Origin: Anastatus disparis
Taxonomy: Eukaryota > Arthropoda > Insecta > Hymenoptera > Eupelmidae
NCBI GenBank assembly: GCA_017163975.1
Contig: JAFFSR010000015.1
Span: forward strand, 2,176,501 to 2,240,500
DNA length: 64,000 nt
Direction of reading: 5' to 3'
Positions within the stretch are counted from its first letter, which is position 1. Every line of letters begins with the position of its first letter. Positions 33,673-44,773 of the stretch are shown in pieces. A program made the position numbers and the translations under genes. The notes below the pieces were generated by a model. The model was not told the DNA's origin. It was given only the letters and a program-made list of their open reading frames with translations, and searched no databases.

Positions 33673-36245
33673 TTTCAGAGGTGCAGCTCATAATTCATGT
33701 AATTTAAATTATAAGATTTCAAGATTCATTCCTGTTATTTTTCATAATCTCAATTATGACACTCATTTTATTCTGAAAGAGATTGGCACTTCTACATTGA
33801 TGGAGGGACAAATGACTCTAATATCTCATAATAAGGAAAAATACATTTCTTTTACGAAATATATGGAAAACAGTGACATCAATTTTAGATTCATAGATTC
33901 TTGGCGTTTCCTACCATCATCATTGCAGAAGCTTGCATCATATCTAGAAAACGTGCTAATAGCAATGAAAGAATTTCAAACAGATGGATTTACAGATGCA
34001 AAGATAAATCTTCTTAGACGGAAAGGTGTATTCCTCTACGATTTTGTGGATGGATTAGATAAATTAACATCTACAAAGCTGCCAGAAGAAAACAAATTCC
34101 ACAACAAACTAACAGATTTTCATATAGCTGAAAAACATTACGAGCATGCTATTCAAGTTTGGAATGAATTTAATATAAAAACTTTAGGAGAGTACTCGGA
34201 TCTATATTTAAAAACCGATGTTTTGCTACTGGCTGATGTCTTCGAAAGTTTACGCGAGACCTCTCTTAAAGCCTATGGTTCATGTCCTGCTCACTTCTAC
34301 ACAACTCCAGGCCTAACGTTTTCAGCAGCTCTTAAAATGACGAAGGTAGAATTGGAACTTTTGACAGACATTGACATGCTAATGTTTATCGAAGCAGGTA
34401 TCAGAAGAGGAATAAGCCAGTGCTGTAGCCGGTAAGCAAAGGCAAACAATCCATACATGGATCCTTCATATGATGAAAATCAGAAAAAGAAGACCCTTCT
34501 ATATTTTGACATTAATAATCATTATGGTTGGGCGATGATACAACATTTACCGATAGGAAAATTTAAATGGATTGATTATAAAACAATGCCAGATTTCTTC
34601 AATACACCGCCAGATTCGGATATAGGCTATATTGCTGAAGTGGATTTAGAATATCCTGTGGAAATCTATGATGAACATCGGGATATGCCTTTTTGTGCAG
34701 AACACCGTCCACCACCAGGCTTAAAGCAAAAAAAAATACTTAATACTTTGGACGATAAGAAAAAAAATGTCATTCATTATCGAACATTAAAACAAGGTTC
34801 AGATAATGGACTTCGAATAAAGAAAGTACATAGAATTTTAAGTTTTGAACAGAAGGCTTGGCTCAAACCTTATGTTAAATTAAATACTTAGAAGAGAAAG
34901 CAAGCAAAGAATGCATTTGAAAAATACTTCTATAAATTATTAATTAATTCTGTCTATGGGAAGTGCATCGAACGAGAGCAGTCACGTATTGATGTGCGAT
35001 AAATAAATAAATTCACAGGCAGATATGAAGCAGAAGCATGCATAGCTCAACCAAATTTTCACAGTTGTGCAACTTTTGATGAAAATTTGGTAGCTATTCA
35101 GCTGAAGAGAACGAGTATCACAATAAAAAAACCTATATACGTTGGTTTTTCCATCCTTGATTTATCAAAAACACTGCTATATGAGTTTCATTACTTATAT
35201 ATGGAACAGTGACTAGGACAAAAATGTAAACTTCTGTATACAGATACGGATAGTTTAATATATGAAGTTGAAGACATCGATATGTATCAAACAATGAAGG
35301 AAAACATTCACAGATTTGATACTTCTGATTATGCTATAAATAATAAGTTTAATATTCCACGTGTCAATACGAAAGTTCCTGGATTAATGACAGATGAATG
35401 CTGTGGCAAGCTTATGTCTAAATTCATAGGTTTATTGAGTAAAATATATAGTATTTTGGTTGATGGAGGAGACACAGTTAAGAAAGCTCAAGGCATCGAA
35501 TCTAACGTCGTGAAGAAAACAATTACTTTCGAGGATTACCGACGCTGTCTTCAGGATCTTGTCATTATACACCGTGAACAGTGCAATATTCGATCAAAAT
35601 TACACACACTGCATACTGAAAAGCAAAGAAAAATTGCACCGAGCCCACACGATGATTAGAGATTTTTATTGCCTGACAGTACAGACACTTTACCGTGGGG
35701 TCATTTTAAAATTGAAGAGATACAGATGGCGCAAGCTGCACTTGAAGTAGAGAGAAAACATACAAGCAAAATGACAGCTAAAAAAAGCAGAAGGTGGAAA
35801 AGAGGAGGGGACATTGAGTATCCAATGAAAATAGAGTAACGAGAGTGGGGATGGATGTCACAGAGCATAGAAGAGAGGGGGAAATCGAGAGGGGGGATAA
35901 ATCCAATGAAAATGGAGTAATGCAAGTGGATGATACAGAGCATGAGAGAGGGGATAAAAATTGTGCAGCGCCAGTGGGGGTGACACTTCATGGCAACCAA
36001 GGTGAGCAAATCATTATTGAGTATGACGTATTAGAGAAGATCATGCATGACTAGGATTCATCAATAGAGGGTATAAGTTCTGAAGAAGATGAGAGAAGGG
36101 ATATATTACAAGTGGCGATGGAAAGGGCAGAAATCGAGATGGAAGATGGGCTATATTAAGAGACGGAGCACGATGAGGAGCACATTCAAGTAATCAAAAA
36201 GCTTGAGAACGATCAACCTCCTACAAAGAAACCGAAAGTCAACTA

Positions 36246-36470
36246 ACTAATCATGTAAGTTTACAGTACAATTTTTTTTCCTAATAAAATATTATCTTCA
36301 ACAGTAATTTTAATTTTCACTTTTTCTTTTTGATTTCAGAATTTCAGAAAAAATTTTATCAGCAATACTAAAAAATGAAGAATTTTTTCACAAACTCTGA
36401 AGCAAACAAACTACGTTTGTTTGCAATGTATTTGGGAGGAACTTTTTTCAAATTTGATCGGGTGTAAAAA
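36246..36470 (+). pseudogene. Small conserved ORF beside polB, copy A (N-terminal part lost)
   Basis: Leader with a GTAAGTTTACAG donor at 36257 and a TTGATTTCAG acceptor near 36340, then ILSAILKNEEFFHKL and LRLFAMYLGGTFFKFDRV to a stop at 36466. It equals the last 45 residues of the 99-residue protein at 53879-54178. The first half is deleted directly after the acceptor, and one frameshift remains. Confidence 0.75.
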
Positions 36471-36724
36471 TATATCTACGAAATTGATTTTTAAAACTAT
36501 TTATTGTAACTTGTACATAATAATACCTAAATAAATAAAAATATATTAACATTATACATTTGTTTTTTTATTTATCATCACCACCTGTAGTTATAATTAT
36601 ATTGAATTACCATAATAAAATATATATCAATATTCTATTTAAATATATCTAAATAATATAAACAAAATACAATCAAATTTTTTATTTATTACACTATTAT
36701 ATTGAAAAATACACTTTAATTTTT
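36471..36724. other. Convergent intergenic region, copy A
   Basis: AT-rich. It separates the plus-strand polB/small ORF unit from the minus-strand integrase unit and contains AATAAA-type words on both strands near 36530 and 36700 that could serve as polyadenylation signals. The same spacer occurs at 53660-53878 in copy B. Confidence 0.5.
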
Positions 36725-37642
36725 TCAAACAATCTCATTTTTATCCATCCAACTATTATGCTTGTTACTTAGACCTAACCACTGAACATCAACACGTTTA
36801 CCACTTTTCTTTAAAACTTTCTCCACTAAATAAATTTCTGGATACATAGTCTTTTAAATTTCCGTTTCATAAAAGCCGCCAGAGACGGGTTCATCATAAT
36901 AATCTTTGACGTGGTAGGTTACGGGATTGGTTTTTACAACTCTTGTTATTGTGAAAATTTCAGTTGACCAATTTGGTGTATAACCTTTTTCAAAAACTTG
37001 TTTTATCTTACTTATTCGCACTTTATCTCCTACTTTAAATTTTACTTTTTTTACAGGTCTTTTTTCAGTTGGGTAATTTTTCTTGATTTCTTTTTCATTT
37101 ATCTTCGTAACGTTTTCAGGCTCGATTCCTATTGTCCGATGTTTTCTTGAATTGTAAGCTTTCACGAACTCAGGCAGAATATCCAGCCATTTATAACTTC
37201 CTTGTTTGCTGAATTCTAACCACATTCCATTTTTTAAAGTTCTATTAGAGAGCTCACATATGCTTGCATGAAGATTACTATGTGAAGAGTAGTGATTTAT
37301 CTTGTACTCTTTCATAAGATTCTGAAAGTTTAAATTGTAGAATTCTTTTTCTTGGCCAGTTTGTAAATTCGATGGCACCCGTCCTTGTTATAATATTGAC
37401 TTTATAGCTAGAGTAACATCATTGCCACTCTTCGATTTGATTAGTACAGCCCATTCACACTTTGAAATTATATCTATAACAGTTAGTAAGTAGCGAAAAC
37501 CTTTGTTTTCCTTAAAATAAGGTATCATTTCTACAAGGTCAGCTTGCCAAGTCTCATTTAATCCGCGGATGTCATATTTTCTTCGCTTGAACCTGCGACG
37601 TGCTGGCTTCTGTAGCTCTTCAATTACTCTTTGACGTTCCAT
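36725..37642 (-). pseudogene. Retroviral-type integrase with chromodomain, Polinton copy A
   Basis: Begins MERQRVIEELQKPARRRFKRR. It has WQADLVEM (first catalytic Asp), LLTVIDIISK, and then QTGQEKEFYN where the second catalytic Asp should be: copy B has QTDQGEEF, so Asp is replaced by Gly here. SICELSNRTLKN keeps the Glu. The C-terminal WSTEIFTITRVV and a chromodomain-like RVDVQWLGLSNKHNSW end at 36725. Breaks include a stop near 37388 and one near 36854. The enzyme would insert the element and make the 6-bp target duplication. Confidence 0.9.
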
Positions 37643-37659
37643 CTTAAACTTCAGCTTTA

Positions 37660-38087
37660 GCAATATCCGATTGTCTATTCATTTCTTTGATTATATATTC
37701 AATACTTGCAAAATCTCGTTGAGTCATATTATAGAGATAAGTTAATTTTTCGTTTATTTCTGCTTTATATATTTCAACTTTGTTCTCATATTATTGTATA
37801 GCTTTAGCAACTTCTATAATTTTAGAAGGTAAGTAATCAACTTCTTTCTGTAGGATGTTATTTAGTGAATTCAAACTAATCGCATCATTTGGATGATTAG
37901 CCTCTCCAATATTGCAAAAACGCTTATTTCCTAAATCAGAATTACCATTTGATGTAAAATTGAATCCAATACCTCGAGGACCACGACTCACTTGCGAGCC
38001 CTCAAGTTTTCGTCCAAACACATCGAGACTCATGTTACTACTATTGATTTGAAAATTGTGTACATCAATATATATGTCCGGCTTCAC
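37660..38087 (-). pseudogene. Fibre-like coiled-coil protein, copy A
   Basis: Minus strand. MSLDVFGRKLEGSQVSRGPR, then IGFNFTSNGNSDLGNKRFCN and NDAISLNSLNNILQKEVDYL. The pattern of 'linked to residues, NIG..., NDAISL' recalls the joint repeats of phage tail fibres. A heptad-like tail follows, broken by a stop near 37790. It overlaps the end of the upstream gene by a few codons and runs up to the integrase start. Function is inferred only. Confidence 0.55.
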
Positions 38088-38990
38088 GTAGCTCCTCTAT
38101 AATTAATTGGATTTCATTGTTGTGATTATTATTTCCAGCAGATCGTTCGGCTATTAATAATCGCAGTCTTTCGACAAGCTCATTCGGATCATCCCAGTAG
38201 ACTAGATCTATGAAAGTATTATTTTTTGCTATTTTATATTTAGGTATGAGACCCCCTCCGCTGGTAGATAATCTACTGCGATCACTGCGGAACATTGGTG
38301 CTATGATTTTTGAATATTTTTTACTATTCGAAGAGCGTATATTCTCATTTTTGCTATGTATTTTTCTATGGGCATTTGTTGCGTTCAGGATAATGCGATA
38401 GTTCTTGCAATCTGTTGTACTTAAAAGATTATCATCTGGTTCTTTTTTGAAAAGCGATTCCATTAGAATACAGCTTTTAGGAAAACTTAAATCTTTCACT
38501 TTTCTCATTTTATCATCAAATTGAATTTGTGAATCACCCATTATGTATACCCCACTGACTTTTCTCACTCCGTATATGTTATCGATTTTGCTACGGCTTC
38601 CATTGGGCATTGATAAAAAGTCTGTCAGTTCAGTTTCTTTATGCACAGATACAAATGGTGAATATATAGATTTGAATGATGAATTTGCAGAATTGAATGA
38701 TGAATTCATCATTGTGCTATTCACCGGAGAAAAATCATCGCCATTAGAAACATCAATATCAAACGCCGAACCCGAGTCATTAATATCGTTTACAATATAA
38801 CTTGATTTATCGAATCTCAATCATTTTTTGGCTGATTTTCTGTTACAGTCTATAGCCGAAATGTGATTAGAACGTGAAATACTTTCAGTTGTCGAATCGA
38901 CAAGCTTAAGTGGTGTGATAACTGGTTTTAAAGTATCACCAACAACCTTTTCAAAATCATCTCTCTTTTTTTTAACAAAGAGATTTTTTT
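38065..38990 (-). pseudogene. Conserved Polinton protein of unknown function, copy A
   Basis: Asn/Ser-rich middle part (NSTMMNSSFNSANSSFKSIY), then VRKVSGVYIMGDSQIQFDD, KNYRIILNATNAHR, and the conserved C-terminus VYWDDPNELVERLRLLIAER with EIQLIIEELREAGHIY. That C-terminal motif is one I associate with an unassigned Polinton gene found between ATPase and integrase. A stop lies near 38820. Its N-terminus is fused to the end of the ATPase by a small deletion that removed the intergenic region still present at 51282-51324 in copy B. Confidence 0.7.
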
Positions 38991-39630
38991 TTCTTTTTAA
39001 TGGCGGAACAGTCAAATCCTTTTCTGTATCTACCGTCATTCATTGTTCTATCTTTGTTAATAACAACAAATCCATACATGTCATTCTTCCAGCATTCTGT
39101 ACAAAGATTTCGAAATTTATTTAAAGTTAAGTCAGTATTCACATGGTCTTCATAGATATGTTTAAGATTAACATCATATAGACGATAAATTACCATCAAA
39201 TTAATATTGTCCCTGATGAGATGTTTCGGTATATGAGCACATGACTGACATAGATAAGAGCTATCTACACTTTTGTGTCTCCCCATACAGAAAAAAGCTC
39301 TGATATCATCCTGCTTCTCACAAGCCACATCATCGAAAATCATAATTGAATTAGGTAGGGCTTCATTTGGAGACACTACAGATGCATGTTCACTAAACGG
39401 TAGATATGATATGACTTTAATTGGTTCTAAAACTTTTTGAAGAGATCGGTATTTTGGTTGATATAAGGATTTAGAGTATACATACAGGGTTTCGAATCTA
39501 AGACCATCAGGGTGTGTAATTAGAGCCAATTAAGTATTAGTTTCTTTACAGTTCGATGAGCCACAGAATACTGCTCGTAGATTACCTAGAAGAAACTCTC
39601 CGTGTCGCTTTTTTCTTTTTGTTTTCTGAA
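38985..39630 (-). pseudogene. DNA-packaging ATPase (FtsK/HerA type), copy A
   Basis: It would drive genome packaging into the capsid. VFCGSSNCKETNT stands where the Walker A GxxxxGKT belongs; IMIFDDVACEKQDD is the Walker B region. Next come FFCMGRHKSVDSSYLCQSC and KHLIRDNINLMV, then DGRYRKGFD at the end. A stop (NT*LALI) lies near 39533. The N-terminus is cut by a deletion that fused this gene to the divergent protease gene at about 39631. The CKET change is shared with copy B. Confidence 0.88.
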
Positions 39631-40882
39631 AATCAATGTTTGCAACGGGAAGTAATAGCTAAAGTAGTAAACGAGGCCAAAGCTGCACAAAAAAATTATG
39701 AAGAGAGTAAGAGGCATAATAAAACTATGGAAGATATTGATCTTAAAAAAAGGTCTTTATCTCAAACCATATAAAACTGGAATGGGATTACTTATGAAAC
39801 CTGATATCGGTCATGGTCAAGTTAAAATGAAAAAAACTTCGATTTAACTATGCCAAATCGTGCACCGACTGACTATGATCTTATATAGTATGCTCGTATG
39901 ATGCAAATCCTATATTTTCGAGGTATTTTCATGAGGAATAATCTACCTTCTGATTGCCCATGGCATAACGAATCTGCTATAGTTAACTTACAAGGAGAGT
40001 ACCCGACCTTCGGAAAACGGATATGGCTAAAACTGCAGAATATGATTTTTTAATGAAAAAAAATGAACCCATGTTTTTGATTTTCTTTGAATAGGCCCCA
40101 TAGACGGAGATATAGGCATTTTTTTGAAAATACAATAAAAAGGAGCATTTATAAGATCTTCAATAACCGAAGAACTGAGACTCTTACAAAAAAATGTATA
40201 AAAAATAAAATAAAGAACAGAGGTAATGCTTTGATTTAAGCTTTGTTGCATTAAAAAGCTTGTGTTGTTCTAAAGTTACAGGTGATTAAAATATGCTGAT
40301 GAAATAGCGTAAAAAATTGATGATAGGCTACACGCTAAAAATATAATTAAATATGTAGTAGTTTTCAATTAGGCACAACTTTTGAACCACACAAGCTTTT
40401 TTAATGCAATAAAGCTTAAATTAAAGCATTTAATCTGTACTTTATTTTATTCTTCATACATTTTTTCGTAAGAGTCTTAGTTCTTTGGTTATTGAAGATC
40501 TGATGAATGCTCCTTTTTATTGTATTTTCGAAAAATGCCTATGTCTCCGTCTATGGGGCCTATTCAAAGAAAAGAAAAGACACGGGTTCATTTTTTTTCA
40601 TCAAAAAATCATATCCTGCAGTTTTAGCCAAATCCGTTTCCCGAAGGTCGGGTACTCTCCTTGTTAGATGATTTTCAAAACAAAGGCACTCACTGGGTAT
40701 GTTATCGAAAACGAGGTTCTGAAGTGATTTATTGTGATAGTTTTGGTGATCTTAAACCCCCTATAGATCTCATGTTATATTTTAACGTGAAAAAAGTGGG
40801 ATACAACTATAAAAGATCTCAGCATTTTGACTCATTTGTTTTTGGACATCTTTGTCTTCAATTCTTGTGTGAAAGACTATAA
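39631..40882 (+). pseudogene. Adenain-like protease gene, copy A, split by a MITE
   Basis: Starts after the deletion with AKVVNEAKAAQKNYEESKRH, the linker that in copy B follows the PLA2-like domain; the PLA2 part is gone. Then LYLKPYKTGMGLLMKPDIGH (shifted frame), YFRGIFMRNNLPSD, a 673-bp MITE, and after it GTHWVCYRKRGSEVIYCDSF and QHFDSFVFGHLCLQFL. His is kept, but the catalytic Cys position reads Phe (VFGHLC, compared with HCGHLC in copy C and ICGYLC in copy B). The minor capsid-like gene follows 45 bp downstream. Confidence 0.88.
39991..40663. mobile_element. Palindromic MITE with TTA duplication
   Basis: 673 bp. It starts CAAGGAGAGTACCCGACCTT and ends with the inverse GGTCGGGTACTCTCCTTG; inverted arms extend about 300 bp. 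It is flanked by TTA at 39988-39990 and 40664-40666. Copy B keeps the empty site (GTTAACTTAGATGATT read on the minus strand near 49580). A TTA duplication fits PIF/Harbinger-type insertion; no transposase is inside. Confidence 0.92.
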
Positions 40883-40927
40883 AAAAAGAGTTTTCAGACA
40901 AGCAGGATCATTCTTTTTCAAACAGTC

Positions 40928-41680
40928 ATGGAAGATAGTTTCACTTTGAGTCTTCCAGGCAAATCTTCTATCTTAGAAGCGCAATATTTTCCTTTAATAG
41001 AACTACCACAGCATAAGAATTTTGTTTTGCGTTTAGTTAAACTTTTAACATTCAACTCGATTCCTAATGTTGACGATTCAAAAAATAAACTTTATATAAA
41101 CGGAGAGAAAATTTTTACTATTCCTACTGGCAGTTATGAAATTGATGCTATCAATCAATTTTTGCGAAAAGATTTAAAATCTAAAGAAATCGAGGTTCCC
41201 TTGAAAGCTAACAACAATACTCTCACGAGTCAAAATTTATTGCAGCCATCAGATAGATCTTAGACCTCACGATTTAATAGGCCGTCTTCTCGGTTTCACT
41301 CGTCGCGTTCTTCATTAAGACATTCATCACAGCTCTGATTTACCTGTAAAGATACTGAAAATAAACGCACTCAGAGTAGAGTGTAATATTACTACAGGTA
41401 CTTACATCAACGACAAAAAAGTTCACACGATCCATGAGTGTTTCCCAAAAATTCCTCCAGGATATAATTATATTATAGGATATGATTATATTTTATAATC
41501 ATAGAAGTTCCATCTCATGTCATATATTTACCACTCAATGTTAAGAGTATAGATCATCTTCAAATCCGAATCGTTGATCAAGACGGAAATTTAGTGAATT
41601 TCCTACGAGAGGAAATTACTGTTAGACTCTACGAAAAATCTGTATCATGGGAATCATTTATAATTCAAGTGTGCATATAA
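40928..41680 (+). pseudogene. Minor capsid (penton)-like protein, copy A
   Basis: MEDSFTLSLPGKSSILEAQY, LTFNSIPNVDDSKNKLYING, PTGSYEIDAINQFL. After a frameshift near 41240: DLRPHDLIGRLLGFTRRV, VECNITTGTYINDKKVHTIH and PPGY, then an AT-rich 21-bp partial duplication (ATTATAGGATATGATTATA region at 41468-41500) that copy B lacks. The C-terminal VDQDGNLVNF region is in another frame. Assignment as the single-jelly-roll minor capsid is from position between protease and major capsid. Confidence 0.65.
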
Positions 41681-41823
41681 GTCAGCCATCATGTCAACCC
41701 ACCATCAGTCGTCCAAAGGTACTCAAACCTTTAACACGGAAGAGCATCCAGTTTCCCAAAAGCATAGGTCTCAAAGTACGTGGAAAAAGATAAATTGTAT
41801 CATTCTCTGCTGCTTTCCGAAAA

Positions 41824-42969
41824 ATGGACGAGAATCTAAGCATTCAATCAGGTGTCGCATTTGATGAGTCTATTGCTCATTATGAGGTTCACAAACATCA
41901 ACCATACTCCACATTAAGTTTCAATAACAGTGATGAAATCCGTATTTCTATTCAGCATCAAGATTTATGCCTCTTACTATCATGTAGTTACATCCATGTA
42001 TGTGAAAAATTACAATAACCAGATGGACAAGCACCAACTAAAACTAATTTTGTTAACAATATCATTTGTCATCTGTTTGATGGAATTCGATATGAACTTA
42101 ATGCTGTAGAGGTAAATAAAAGTAAAAATGTTGGTCTGAGTAGTATCATGAAGGGATGCATTTCATTTAATCCAAATTAGACTCTTACATTAGAAAATGC
42201 AGGCTGGCTTGGTGTTGAAGGAGGGAACAAAACAATTGTAGATGATCATGGAAATTTTGATGTTTCTATTCCTCTAAGTATGATTTTAGGCTTCACAAAA
42301 GATTACTAGAAAACTGTGGTTAATATGAAGCGTGCACTCATTCTCACAAGATCAAGAAATGACCTGAATACTGTAATACAGGAAGGTACTGTAGCCAACA
42401 ATGTAACCACATATCAAACTTATCAAATAAAAATTTTGTTCTTGGGAGTCATTTGAATATCCTCTTCTTCCAACCACAAATAAACACGTCTAGACGGCAA
42501 AAACTTCAAATCAATTGGAGAAACCACGTTTCGTGATTACAATCTTGGATTACAATCGGGAAAAAAAGGTTCAAGAACTAAAAATGCTAGTCACTTTGAC
42601 CACTGTAATATTAGTAATGTGAGACTTTTCTTGAAGTCGCAATATTATACGTACAACAATCTCAATCTTAACATATCTAAGAATCAAGTTGCTATTCTAT
42701 ATGATATGTATGCTAATTTTCAGAAAAGCTATTATGGAAGAGATTCACAACCATTGTTGACAAAGTCTCAGTTCATCAACTTTGAACCACTCATAATTAT
42801 CGACTGTTCACGACAAAACGAATATCTAAAGAGCGCTCCTGTCGATTTACGTCTAGAATTTAAGTCTCATACTGACTTTCCAGCTAATACTCCAGCTTAT
42901 TGCATGATCTTACATGATCGCATCGTTTAGTACAATCCTATTAGCGGAGATGTTCGGAAGCTTGTCTAA
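41824..42969 (+). pseudogene. Major capsid protein (double jelly-roll), copy A
   Basis: MDENLSIQSGVAFDESIAHY, YSTLSFNNSDEIRISIQHQD, ENAGWLGVEGGN, IPLSMILGFTKDY, then a deletion near 42430 that removes the segment PYVIASDKQK...SFRSWELFECPLLP still readable in copy B. Then SHFDHCNISNVRLFLKSQYY, AILYDMYANFQKSYYGRDSQ, LIIIDCSRQNEYLKSAPVDL and ILHDRIV. Stops near 42015, 42178, 42307 and 42928. It ends at GDVRKLV, next to a foldback insertion. Confidence 0.78.
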
Positions 42970-42974
42970 ATAGC

Positions 42975-44058
42975 ATATCGACGCCTCCTAATCATAAGAT
43001 TCTAATTCAGAAGTGCTCGCAACAAAATGCTATTTCAAATCCAATTCAATAAAAGTCTCTTTCGAATCATAATGCAACACAATGCTGATTCCCGTAACGC
43101 GTCAACAAAATTCTCCTTCACAGACCAGTGCAACATAATTCTATTTCGGTGACCAACGCAATACAATTCTCATTTGAGCTCAGTACAATATAATTCTAAC
43201 TCGTCGGACAGCGCAAGAAAATTCTACTTCGGATGTTAGAACAACAAAATTCTGTTTCGGAGAAATAAGAATTTACGATTGTTCTAAATTATTAGCATGC
43301 ATAATTGATAATCTATTATTATTAAAATATATTGTATTAAACAGTAATGATATTATATTTTAATGCTATTAATACAAAAAAATATATAGTGATATAAATA
43401 TGAATATATCCAATAAGCACGTACGAAAAAACTCGGACATTCTTAAAATGTTCTACGTGAAATAACAATCTGAAAAAATTCACAGCTACTCTTTGGACTA
43501 AATAGAATCATTTTAAGGGGACTTGTTTTTATATTTTTTTTTTCGCTCCACTCTAATATATAGGCTTGTCTCTGAAATAGTAAGTAGAAGGTGTACATAG
43601 GTGTAATAGTAATTTAATTTTAATAGGAAATTATAACTATTCATTATTAATAATAAAACATAATAAAGTATGAAACAACAAAAAGATTTATTTTGTAAAA
43701 ATGTTGTCGTAAAAATCAAAAGTTTTGAATTATAATAATAATAAATTGATTAATATTATAAATTATTATTTACAAAACAGAATTTTGTTGTTCTAACATC
43801 CGAAGTAGAATTTTGTTGCGCTGTTCGACGAGTTAGAATTATATTGTACTGATCTCGAATGAGAATTGTATTGCATTGGTCACCGAAATAGAATTATGTT
43901 GCACTGGTCTGTGAAGGAGAATTTTGTTGACTTGTTACGGGAATCAGCATTGTGTTGCATTATGATTCGAAAAAGACTTTTATTGAATTGGATTTGAAAT
44001 AGCATTTTGTTGCGAGCACTTCTAAAGTAGAATCTTATGATTAGGAGGCGTCGATATT
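42975..44058. mobile_element. Foldback element with repetitive arms, directly after the capsid stop
   Basis: ATATCGACGCCTCCTAATCA at 42975 is inverted at about 44039-44058. The arms (about 330 bp) are built of roughly 42-bp units with ACAAAATTCTNNTTCGG; the AT-rich centre is 43300-43750. Copy B reads from the capsid stop straight to the sequence that follows here, so this is an insertion. A short target duplication cannot be fixed. Confidence 0.88.
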
Positions 44059-44094
44059 ATCTTTACTCTTAAGAAAAAAATTTCATATTTTAAA

Positions 44095-44568
44095 ATGGAG
44101 TATGCGGTAGACATGATTGGTTTTAAGCAAATGTGTGGTGAATATGTTCTAAAAGAAATAGCAATCACCTCTCCCAACGGCAATGATGATCCTATCGTTC
44201 ATCTGTTCAAAAAATCTTTCTGATGGAAAAGGCTCTCTGACGAATTGCAAGCAGAAAACGTTCGACTCAAACAAAGTTATGGAATCGCCTGGAACACTGA
44301 CGGACTTGATTACTCTCAAATTGCAAACTTACTCCATGAATATTTACATAAAGCTACCAAAATTTTTGTCATCAATGAATTCAAACGAAAATGGTTGCTA
44401 CGATTCAAGCTTCCCGTTTATAACATACATGAATACGGCTATCCGTCAAATCCAGCTTTTAAGTGTGTTACTATATACACAAACCATAATCCAAATTATA
44501 AAATTGTCTGTGCACTACACAATGTCAAACTCATGAAATTATTCTATCTCTCAAAAAATCCCCTGTAA
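44095..44568 (+). pseudogene. Conserved Polinton ORF, possible exonuclease-like fold, copy A
   Basis: MEYAVDMIGFKQMCGEYVLK, EIAITSPNGNDDPIVHLFKK, one stop, WKRLSDELQAENVRLKQSYG, IAWNTDGLDYSQIANLLHEY, ATKIFVINEFKRKWL, CALHNVKLMKLF. The spacing of VDMxGF and KEIA resembles the first motif region of DEDD-type exonucleases, but that is weak. A second, differently diverged member lies at 61155-61335. It is the last gene before the terminal repeat. Confidence 0.6.
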
Positions 44569-44636
44569 AAAAATTAAAGAAATAAAAAGAAAAAAAAAGA
44601 AAAAAAAAATGAAAAAAAACAGTATAAAATGATATA

Positions 44637-44767
44637 GGCATTCTAGATCATGTTCGGATTCTGGATCATTGAAATGATCTAGAATCCGTAGGCATACTGC
44701 ATCACTTTGGTGAGAGAGGGGGTAATACAGAATGCCTATGATCTAGGATGCCTATAGCCTATCTACT
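44637..44767. repeat. Terminal repeat region, right end of copy A
   Basis: Several inverted short words (GATCTAGAATCC, GAATGCCTATGATC) and the terminal GCCTATAGCCTATCTACT. It corresponds to the left terminal region of copy B at 46644-46790. Confidence 0.8.
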
Positions 44768-44773
44768 GTTTAT

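Larger units (their letters stand above)
30924..36245 (+). pseudogene. polB: Protein-primed DNA polymerase B, Polinton copy A
   Basis: Replicates the element by a protein-primed mechanism. It starts MTSIDFFERLVQLL. It then has a zinc-finger-like FHCERCLQIS region (33090) and CHICRKPI with VRDHCHLTG, an HNH/endonuclease VII-like motif split by an intron at 33603-33672. Next come exonuclease-type sequence and KTDVLLLADVFES, then motif A (YFDINNHYGWAM, 34500), motif B (LINSVYGKC, 34940), and motif C (YTDTDSLIYE, 35240) with its catalytic Asp pair intact. A charged C-terminal tail ends near 36245. Breaks: a frameshift near 31046, an insertion at about 31553-32530, a frameshift near 33303, and stops near 33508, 34434, 34890, 35000, 35210 and 35657. 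Confidence 0.92.
30600..44767 (+). mobile_element. Polinton/Maverick copy A, polymerase-side end missing
   Basis: Gene order from left: polB and small ORF (plus), integrase, fibre-like, conserved unknown and ATPase (minus), then protease, minor capsid, major capsid and exonuclease-like gene (plus). The right end GCCTATAGCCTATCTACT stops at 44767 and is followed by GTTTAT, the expected single-sided 6-bp target. The left side stops upstream of the polB promoter, fused to the satellite near 30590-30640, with no terminal repeat. It is the mirror image of copy B and about nine-tenths identical where compared. Confidence 0.92.
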
